From positions 1 through 22,168 of the forward strand of contig UPZS01000038.1 of NCBI GenBank assembly GCA_900538905.1: a stretch of 22,168 nucleotides of DNA, given 5' to 3'. The position numbers and the translations under genes are program-made. Source of the stretch: an uncultured Sutterella sp. (GTDB taxonomy: Bacteria; Pseudomonadota; Gammaproteobacteria; Burkholderiales; Burkholderiaceae_F). The stretch's first letter is position 1, and each line of letters opens with the position of its first letter. Shown piece by piece: positions 1-5,298 of the stretch. The notes under the pieces were generated by a model. That model had not been told where the DNA came from. It was given only the letters and a program-made list of their open reading frames with translations, and did no database searches.

Positions 1-25
1 GACAGAAGGTAAAAAGTTGGCGATG

Positions 26-65
26 TGTTCGTTTTTGTTCGGTTTGAAACGAACAAAAACGAACA
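26..65. repeat. Perfect 16-base inverted repeat, possible operator or oriT-type element
   Basis: The arm TGTTCGTTTTTGTTCG (26-41) is matched exactly by its reverse complement CGAACAAAAACGAACA (50-65), with 8 bases between. Each arm also contains GTTCG twice, 10 bases apart, so four GTTCG/CGAAC sites lie on about the same face of the helix. No T-tract follows on the + strand, so it is a poor intrinsic terminator. This arrangement fits binding of a dimeric or multimeric regulator, or a nicking or accessory site near an origin of transfer. Which of these it is cannot be told from the sequence. Confidence 0.6.
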
Positions 66-115
66 GTAAAGAGGGACTTGAATTTATTTTAAGGATATAA
101 GGTTGCAAAAAGCCG

Positions 116-151
116 TGCCTTTCGTTTTTATTAAATAAAAGGCAATTTTTT
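116..151 (+). terminator. Intrinsic terminator-like hairpin
   Basis: TGCCTTT (116-122) pairs perfectly with AAAGGCA (138-144), and a run of six T follows at 146-151. The surrounding 60 bases are about 22% GC by hand count. It probably ends transcription arriving from a gene to the left of the window. A run of five A at 107-111 would give a T-tract on the opposite strand, so it could act in both directions. Confidence 0.55.
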
Positions 152-437
152 CCAAAAATATCTTGATTGTTTGTGTAAGAAATCAAATTTAGGTGACGAT
201 ATTGCGGCGCTCAATTTGTATTACACATTCGATGAGGCCGCTTGAGATTCGCCCGAGTCAAACCTTTCGAAAAACACAAAGTCGGCAAGACTACCAGGAC
301 CGGGCGCATGCTGCGACGGATTTCTTAAAAATCTGACGTTTTCATTGGAAATTTTCTCTCGAGGACGTCACGTCGAATTGCCGATGGGGCGCGGGATTTA
401 CGACGATGTCGGCTACGACGGGGTCTCGGACGATCAG
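152..437. other. Non-coding stretch, no gene supported
   Basis: No open frame here has a ribosome site and credible coding character on either strand. The left part is AT-rich and contains a small inverted repeat, TTGATT (163-168) with AATCAA (181-186). From about 200 onward the base composition becomes like that of the tra genes. A 40-codon frame from an ATG at 384 ends at 506 and overlaps the terminator and promoter candidates, so it is not called. No tRNA or recognisable RNA gene is visible. Confidence 0.5.
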
Positions 438-464
438 ACGGAAAACTTTTCCGTTTTTGTTTTT
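438..464 (+). terminator. Intrinsic terminator or attenuator upstream of traA
   Basis: ACGGAA (438-443) pairs with TTCCGT (449-454), extendable inward by A-T pairs, and a T-rich tract (454-464, interrupted by one G) follows. This is a plausible Rho-independent terminator placed just before the tra promoter candidate at 483-511. AGAC (436-439) at its base could alternatively pair with GTCT (423-426), which would weaken the hairpin, so conditional read-through is possible but unproven. Confidence 0.55.
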
Positions 465-482
465 CGTCGCCCTCAAATTGTC

Positions 483-511
483 TTGACGCCCGAAAGATGC
501 GTGTGAACAAT
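483..511 (+). promoter_or_regulatory. Candidate sigma70-type promoter for the tra operon
   Basis: TTGACG at 483-488 matches the -35 consensus in 5 of 6 positions. After a 17-base spacer, AACAAT at 506-511 matches the -10 consensus in 4 of 6. Transcription would begin near 518, giving an untranslated leader of about 120 bases before the traA start at 637. Its position directly after the terminator-like hairpin at 438-464 supports the call. This is prediction from sequence only. Confidence 0.45.
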
Positions 512-543
512 TCGCCGCCGTGCCGAACGCCAGGCGTTTGCCC

Positions 544-584
544 CGTCGTTCGGCCGAAGACGAAGAAAAACCGAAGGTTCGTCT
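544..584 (+). promoter_or_regulatory. traA leader with two mutually exclusive hairpins
   Basis: In the predicted traA leader RNA, bases 544-551 can fold with 556-562 around a GGCC loop (CGTC and TTC against GAAGACG, with G548 bulged). Bases 558-564 (AGACGAA) can instead pair perfectly with 578-584 (TTCGTCT). The two stems share bases 558-562 and cannot form together, which resembles an RNA switch or attenuation element. A further small stem, CTCA/TGAG (583-586/591-594), and a T-run at 602-606 follow. There is no ligand-domain signature that I recognise. Confidence 0.3.
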
Positions 585-636
585 CAAAGGTGAGTCGGCG
601 GTTTTTCCATGTAAAACCCATCCGAGGAGACGTTGC

Positions 637-969
637 ATGTTCAACTCAATGTCGGACGAAGCGCGCTTAAAGGCTTTTAAGTGGTGCTTTGTGACGGTTT
701 TGGCCGTCTGGGCTTTGCTTTTGACCGTTGATCCTGTGCACGCCGCCGCCACGGGCGGCTCGGAGTTCAAGTCCTTGTATGAGCTTGTCTCCGGTTGGGC
801 GAGAGGTTATCTGGGCAGAACCATTGCGGTGGTTTTTCTGCTCGTGGGCCTCGGCACGGGACTTATTCGCGGATCCGTTATTGCGGCGGTGACGGCGCTC
901 GGTGCGGCAGTGGCATTGTTGATGCTGCCCACGATCGTCGATTCGCTCTTTAACGGCGCCGGCATTTAA
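637..969 (+). CDS. traA: TraA-like F-type conjugative pilin precursor
   Basis: This 110-residue protein is the likely pilus subunit. The start at 637 is chosen because GAGGAGA (624-630) lies six bases upstream; the frame stays open upstream but has no good ribosome site there. Residues 1 to about 38 form a long leader with a hydrophobic stretch (FVTVLAVWALLLTV) ending VHAAA, a good signal-peptidase I site. Removal leaves about 72 residues with two hydrophobic segments, RTIAVVFLLVGLGTGLI and VIAAVTALGAAVALLML, separated by a short basic turn. That is the size and topology of mature F pilin (about 70 residues). Its place directly before traL and traE also matches F. The call rests on architecture and context more than on residue identity. 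The pilin chaperone TraQ and acetylase TraX are not seen in the window. Confidence 0.85.
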   Translation: MFNSMSDEARLKAFKWCFVTVLAVWALLLTVDPVHAAATGGSEFKSLYELVSGWARGYLGRTIAVVFLLVGLGTGLIRGSVIAAVTALGAAVALLMLPTIVDSLFNGAGI

Positions 970-979
970 GCAAAGCGCC

Positions 980-1030
980 GAGTGCGAAAGGCGGCCGACG
1001 GCTTTCATGCCGCGGACACTTTTCGCACTC
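980..1030 (+). promoter_or_regulatory. Stem-loop between traA and traL
   Basis: GAGTGCGAAA (980-989) pairs perfectly with TTTCGCACTC (1021-1030). Within the loop GCGGC (991-995) pairs with GCCGC (1009-1013), giving a long two-part hairpin that starts 11 bases after the traA stop. A run of seven T (1044-1050) comes 14 bases after the stem, too far away for a classical terminator. It is more likely an mRNA-stabilising, processing or partial-attenuation structure that lets pilin be made in excess over TraL and downstream proteins. Confidence 0.5.
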
Positions 1031-1064
1031 CGCCGAGCAACCCTTTTTTTCGGAGAGACATTCA

Positions 1065-1343
1065 ATGCAACCGGTCCTTGTGCCGAAAACGCTCGACGCG
1101 CGCTCGCGTCTTCTTTTTTGGGAGAGCGACTACGTGATCGTGGCCTTGGGCGGCTTTGTGGCCGGTCTGCTTGTGTCGGGACTCATCGCAGGATTGATCG
1201 GCGCCGTGCTCTTTGCTTGGGGTTGGCAAAAAGCCCGAGGCGGGGGTTCAACGGCGCAGGCCGTGGCGTTGGCGTACTGGCATCTGCCGGCGGACTTTTT
1301 CCTGCGCGTGCCGCAAAGCGCCAGACGTCACTTTATCGGGTAA
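1065..1343 (+). CDS. traL: TraL, inner-membrane T4SS assembly protein
   Basis: This 92-residue protein matches the TraL family in size (F TraL is about 91 residues), position after pilin and layout. A short polar N-terminus with the family-like stretch VPKTLDARSRLLFWESDY is followed by a long hydrophobic region (about residues 22-54) able to form one or two membrane segments, then a conserved-looking tail (YWHLPADFFLRVPQSARRHFIG). TraL is needed for pilus tip or early assembly at the inner membrane. GGAGAGA (1052-1058) is the ribosome site for the ATG at 1065. The gene is followed by a 75-base gap before traE. Confidence 0.85.
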   Translation: MQPVLVPKTLDARSRLLFWESDYVIVALGGFVAGLLVSGLIAGLIGAVLFAWGWQKARGGGSTAQAVALAYWHLPADFFLRVPQSARRHFIG

Positions 1344-1418
1344 GTCTCCGAGGCCATTGACAGAAACCGAACTCTCGACGCCGTTGATGCGTCATAAACA
1401 TTCATTAAAGCGTACGCC

Positions 1419-2066
1419 ATGCAGCGAATCATTCAGACCGTTTCGGCCGAAGCCGCCGCCCATTTGCAGATCCGACGTTCCATCGTGGCCGCTTTGGGCG
1501 TGAGTCTGCTCACGAATGCCGCTCTGGCGCTCACGCTGCTCACCAAAACCGACAACAGCCGCACGGTGGTTTTGTCGCCGGCGGCTACCCAAACATTTAT
1601 CGCCACGAACGATGCCGTGAGTCCTAATCTGCTGGAATCCTTTGCGGCACAGTCGGCGTCGATTCTTCTGAATATGACGCCTGCAACGGCCGCAGCCAAC
1701 GCCGAAATCTTTCTTAAAAACGTGGCGCCGCAAGCTTATGCGGCAATGGCTGGCAACGTGCGTCGCGGCGCTTCCGAACTCGTGCGCAACTATGCCTCAA
1801 GCGTTTTTTACCCCCATGCCTCTGCCGTGGACGAGACTGCCAAAAGTGTATGTCTGAGCGGCGAACGGCGCATGATGATTGCGAGTGCTGTGACCGAAAC
1901 CAGCGATATAACAGTCTGTATGCGACATGTTGTAACGGCGGGACGCCTGCAGATTTCTCAACTCACCATCCGCAAAACGGAAAGCACGGATCCGGCTGTT
2001 GAGCTCGCAAACTTTACCGGCCCGGCTCGATCGATTGCTGACGCACAAGCCGAGTCTGTCGACTGA
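1419..2066 (+). CDS. traE: TraE, VirB8-like T4SS inner-membrane protein
   Basis: This 215-residue protein has the TraE/VirB8-type layout: a short cytoplasmic N-terminus, one membrane anchor (about residues 23-42, IVAALGVSLLTNAALALTLL), and a periplasmic domain beginning with TVVLSPAATQTF. The segment SPNLLESFAAQSASILLNMTP (about 67-87) resembles the part of F TraE with the pattern YLQQMALSFIALRLNVSSET. F TraE is 188 residues, so this one is slightly long at the C-terminus. TraE is a scaffold of the assembly complex with TraL, TraK and TraB. The start at 1419 has only a weak ribosome site but gives the right N-terminus. The gene is separated from traK by 108 bases. Confidence 0.88.
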   Translation: MQRIIQTVSAEAAAHLQIRRSIVAALGVSLLTNAALALTLLTKTDNSRTVVLSPAATQTFIATNDAVSPNLLESFAAQSASILLNMTPATAAANAEIFLKNVAPQAYAAMAGNVRRGASELVRNYASSVFYPHASAVDETAKSVCLSGERRMMIASAVTETSDITVCMRHVVTAGRLQISQLTIRKTESTDPAVELANFTGPARSIADAQAESVD

Positions 2067-2159
2067 ATTTCCTGAAATTCAATAAACCGATAAGGCTTTG
2101 CCCGCTGTGGCAAAGCTTCGGGGATTGTTGTTGCTTTCGTTTCCTTAACAGATTACAAA
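2065..2159 (+). promoter_or_regulatory. traE-traK gap with two hairpins and a weak promoter-like site
   Basis: GAATTT and AAATTC (2065-2070/2075-2080) form a small hairpin over the traE stop. GCTTTGCC (2095-2102) pairs perfectly with GGCAAAGC (2109-2116) around a 6-base loop, extendable by a G-T and an A-T pair. There is no clean T-tract directly after, so full termination is unlikely. TTGCTT (2131-2136) and TACAAA (2154-2159), 17 bases apart, could be a weak internal promoter for traK onward. This is the longest gap between genes after the pilin. Confidence 0.3.
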
Positions 2160-2174
2160 CAACACGTTAAATCA

Positions 2175-3053
2175 ATGAGACGTTTTCCTTTAAAGACCGT
2201 TTTGGCCGGTCTCGTGACAGTTGCGGGACTCATCGCAAACGGCGCACAAGCCGCAGACCCGGTCACACATCCTCTCTCGCGCGATCACGTCAATCTCGTG
2301 CGCGTCCAGGGGCAGAAGATCACCGATGTGGTTTACGACACGCAGGCTCTGGAAGTCTCGGCCGACAAGGAGCGCGGCATTGTCTTTATCAAAGTGAAGA
2401 CGGCGTGGCTGGCGTCGGGAGCCGGGGAGGTCACTTCGGCATTCTTTAACACCGAGAGTGAAAACTTTTCCGTGCAGTTTTTCGTGAGTGCCGTTCCTTC
2501 GCAAACCGTGGATTTGATTCCGCAGACCTCGCTGACGGGGGCGGCCGATGATCGGCAGACGCGCATCGCGTTGGCCGCGCCGTTGTTAAAGCTTGAGTCG
2601 GGTGACTTTGTGAGCGAGCTCAAAACCCTGGTGCAAAAAAGTGTCACGGGGCATGTGCCTGATGAGACGCTTGCCGTGGGGTCACTTGCTTCGCGCGAGG
2701 ACGATCGGCGCTTTGCCCGTTTGCCCGCACCCGAAGGCGCCGTGTACTGGGAGGGTTTTAAGGTTCGCGAAACGCAGGCGTTTTTGTCGGCCGACAAACT
2801 CACCGAAACGCTTTTGTTTACGCGTGTCTCTGTCAAGGCGGGAGTACCGGACGCGGCGCGTTTGGCGAGAATCATCGGCGGCGTGCTTGCCGTGGCCCAG
2901 GAAGTGCAGGGGGCGGGTGATCGACTTCAAACGGAAATCACCGTGATTCGTTCACGTGAAGCAGCGACCCGAGGCGGCGACGCTTTTGAAAGTGCGCTGG
3001 TTGCCTTGTCGGGCGCTGTTTCCACATCGAAACGGGAGAGCAAGCTTCCATGA
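2175..3053 (+). CDS. traK: TraK, secretin-like periplasmic/outer-membrane T4SS protein
   Basis: This 292-residue exported protein is TraK, the F-type counterpart of VirB9. It sits in the outer-membrane core with the lipoprotein TraV and is linked to TraB. A clear signal peptide (residues 1-26, ending ANGAQA before ADP) is followed by a beta-rich domain starting LSRDHVNLVRVQGQKITDVVYD, the kind of ISRD...RV..G.I..V start seen in TraK proteins. F TraK is about 242 residues, so this version has a longer C-terminal region. The ATG at 2175 has no strong ribosome site. It overlaps traB by four bases (ATGA at 3050-3053), which implies coupling with traB. Confidence 0.88.
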   Translation: MRRFPLKTVLAGLVTVAGLIANGAQAADPVTHPLSRDHVNLVRVQGQKITDVVYDTQALEVSADKERGIVFIKVKTAWLASGAGEVTSAFFNTESENFSVQFFVSAVPSQTVDLIPQTSLTGAADDRQTRIALAAPLLKLESGDFVSELKTLVQKSVTGHVPDETLAVGSLASREDDRRFARLPAPEGAVYWEGFKVRETQAFLSADKLTETLLFTRVSVKAGVPDAARLARIIGGVLAVAQEVQGAGDRLQTEITVIRSREAATRGGDAFESALVALSGAVSTSKRESKLP

Positions 3054-4756
3054 GTCAAGAGCCGATTGATTTTGAGGCCGAACGCCGTCGCGCAGCCAAA
3101 GAACTGGGGTTGCCGTACTCCGATTTGGACGATCCCGTCCATTGGCAGAGAAACATGCAGACGCAAGAGGCAAAAAAAGAGCTTGCCGAGATGCTCTCAA
3201 AGAACGACACGAAGACGCAGAGCCGCGAACCACTCAAAGACGAGTCGACGTATGCCTCGTCCAACTCGATTTACACCCAGGGTCGTACTGCGCAGGAAGA
3301 ACCCGAACACACAGCAGGCGTTGCCATGAATCGCGAGCACACCAAGCTTTCTTGGAAGTTGCGTGCCGAGTCGTTCGTCAACAAGGTGAAGAGTTTTGCC
3401 GCCAGCCGCCGTGAACGCTCGCAAGCGGGCGGGGTGGCGGCGCAGCAAAAGGAGAAGTCGCGTCAGATACAGACGGCCGCGGTGGGTCTTACGACGGTTG
3501 CGGCGGTGGTGGCGGGCACCATGATGCTTGCCGGAGACGACCGCGGGGTTCGAACGGAGCCGGTGCGTGTGTACAAAAGCGACTTTCGTCTTGAGCCAGA
3601 GGCGTTGGACAAGCAAAGCTACCAAAAGATGTACGACGAAAAGCTCGCGGGCGTCACTGAACGTCTTCAGACGATGGAAGAGCTTGCCGCGCGTCTTCAA
3701 AAGGAATTGGCCGCGCAACAGGAAAAAAATGGAACGCAAAGTGCGGCATCCGAACCCAACACCGCGGTGCCCGTGAATCAATTGCCCGGTTTCTCGCCGC
3801 AGAGCCGTGCTGCCATTGAAGCGGGAACGCTTTCGGGGGCGATGAACACATCGCCGCCGGTTACTTTCGACGGCCCACGCCTCAAGCGACTGGCTGTGAC
3901 CGATCCGATCAAAGATTTTGAAGCGATCCGGACGGCCGCGCGCGAACGATACACCAAACGCTCGGCGGCTTCGATCGATTCGCCCATTGCCGCAAACCGC
4001 GCCCGCAACGAAGCGGCCGGCACCTATTTGCCCGCGGGCAGCTTCGCTCGAGCCGTGGTGCTGGCGGGCGCCACGGTCTCCACAGGCGGGACGGCCTCAT
4101 CGAACCCCGTGCCGATGCTCTTGGAAGTCAAGGATCTCGCCAAATTGCCCAACAATTTTCGCGCCAACGTCAAGGCCTGTTTTGTGACGGCCAACGCCAC
4201 GGGAGATCTTTCAAGCGAACGCGTCTGGATCCGATTGGAGCGTTTGAGCTGCATGACGACAAGCGGCAAGGCGCTTGATGCGCGCATTCAAGGCTATGTC
4301 ACGGGCGACGACGGAAAGACAGGCGTGCGTGCGCGACTGGTGACGCGCAGCGGCCAGGCGATTGCGAGCGCACTTCTGACCGGTTCCATTTCGGGTCTTG
4401 GCAAAGCCGTGTCGCTCTCGGCACAGGACACGACGACCTATACGTCGGGCGCCGTCGGCACCACCGTGAGCGATTCGTTTCGCGCGGGGTTGGGCGAGGG
4501 GCTCGAGAGTGCGCTCGATCGTATTGCCGACTACTACATCCGACTGGCCGACAAGATTTTCCCGTGTCTGGAAATCGACTCCGGCCGCAAGGTGGATCTG
4601 ATTCTCTCGCAGGGCCTCACGATCGCGGTGGACGAAACCGCGCCGTCGGAAACATCGGGCGGCGCCATGCCGTTGACGTCTTCAGAAGGCCCCGCTGTCA
4701 ACAGTTCCGAACTCTTTGGCGAACGTATGAAAGCCGCCAGCGAGCGCTACGACTAA
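3050..4756 (+). CDS. traB: TraB, VirB10-like envelope-spanning T4SS core protein
   Basis: This 568-residue protein bridges the inner membrane and the outer-membrane core. Visible parts are a charged cytoplasmic N-terminus (about 1-140), one membrane anchor (about 142-162, VGLTTVAAVVAGTMMLAG), a coiled-coil/linker (about 190-227, rich in heptad Leu and Gln/Glu), a low-complexity linker, and a VirB10-type beta-barrel domain from about residue 324. That domain begins TYLPAGSFARAVVLAGA and includes NFRANVKACFVTANATGDL and the helical antenna-like region near DSFRAGLGEGLESALD. F TraB is 475 residues; the extra length is mostly in the N-terminal cytoplasmic part. The start overlaps the end of traK, and the stop overlaps the traV ATG by one base. 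Confidence 0.93.
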   Translation: MSQEPIDFEAERRRAAKELGLPYSDLDDPVHWQRNMQTQEAKKELAEMLSKNDTKTQSREPLKDESTYASSNSIYTQGRTAQEEPEHTAGVAMNREHTKLSWKLRAESFVNKVKSFAASRRERSQAGGVAAQQKEKSRQIQTAAVGLTTVAAVVAGTMMLAGDDRGVRTEPVRVYKSDFRLEPEALDKQSYQKMYDEKLAGVTERLQTMEELAARLQKELAAQQEKNGTQSAASEPNTAVPVNQLPGFSPQSRAAIEAGTLSGAMNTSPPVTFDGPRLKRLAVTDPIKDFEAIRTAARERYTKRSAASIDSPIAANRARNEAAGTYLPAGSFARAVVLAGATVSTGGTASSNPVPMLLEVKDLAKLPNNFRANVKACFVTANATGDLSSERVWIRLERLSCMTTSGKALDARIQGYVTGDDGKTGVRARLVTRSGQAIASALLTGSISGLGKAVSLSAQDTTTYTSGAVGTTVSDSFRAGLGEGLESALDRIADYYIRLADKIFPCLEIDSGRKVDLILSQGLTIAVDETAPSETSGGAMPLTSSEGPAVNSSELFGERMKAASERYD

Positions 4757-5298
4757 TGATCGAAAGAAACAAACAAGAGATGAACCAGACAAAACACAAA
4801 CGATACGCAGGTCGCGCTGCGCTTTTTCTGATGCCTTGGGTGCTTGCGGGCTGCGCGGGCAACATTACCGGACTCGTGGGTGCACAGGAAGACTTTGGGT
4901 GTCCGGCTTCGGGCGGCGTCAACTGCACGACCGTTTCTGCCACTTACGAAAGAGAACATGCTTCGGAGTCCGAAGCACGCAAGCCGACGCTCACCGGCCC
5001 CAACTCGAATGCTGCTCTCACAAACCAACCGTCAGAGCCCGCAGATGACGAGCGCATAGCCGTGACGGCACAGGTGACCGAGGTTTCTGTCAAACAAAAC
5101 GCTCGTGCAGTAACGCGTACCGAATTGACCTCGCGCGCGCCCGAACGTTTGGTGATGCTCTGGATTTTGCCGTGGGTGGATACCGCAGGAGACCTGCACT
5201 CCGACTCGCGCGTCTGGATGCGTGTGCGTGATGCCGCCTGGAAGATTGAATCCGTGCGCACGCGCGCCATGCAGTCGGCTCCGGAGACAGCGCCGTGA
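4756..5298 (+). CDS. traV: TraV, outer-membrane lipoprotein of the T4SS core
   Basis: This protein of 180 residues is a VirB7-like lipoprotein that anchors TraK. It has a lipobox LAGC with Cys33, or residue 25 if translation starts at the second ATG (4780). The TraV-type pair of cysteines follows (FGCPASGGVNC, about residues 52-62). The first ATG (4756) is chosen because it forms TAATG with the traB stop; the second would give a more usual signal length and cannot be excluded. The middle is polar and probably unstructured. The C-terminal part (about 135-175, LWILPWVDTAGDLHSDSRVWM) is a conserved-looking end of this family. The stop overlaps the traC GTG (GTGA). Confidence 0.88.
   Translation: MIERNKQEMNQTKHKRYAGRAALFLMPWVLAGCAGNITGLVGAQEDFGCPASGGVNCTTVSATYEREHASESEARKPTLTGPNSNAALTNQPSEPADDERIAVTAQVTEVSVKQNARAVTRTELTSRAPERLVMLWILPWVDTAGDLHSDSRVWMRVRDAAWKIESVRTRAMQSAPETAP

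Noticed and set aside
103..136. Possible TTG-started leader peptide of 11 codons inside the terminator at 116-151
   Set aside because: An AAGG stands before it, but such short frames arise by chance and there is no run of regulatory codons.
384..506. Plus-strand 40-codon frame before traA
   Set aside because: No ribosome site, and its end overlaps the -35/-10 elements and terminator. The Asp-rich product resembles nothing I know.
325..621. Minus-strand frame of 98 codons in the region before traA
   Set aside because: Very basic composition, no ribosome site, and it covers the promoter and terminator candidates. No family resemblance.
1357..1362. Perfect TTGACA between traL and traE
   Set aside because: No acceptable -10 box at 16-18 bases downstream, so it is not called a promoter.
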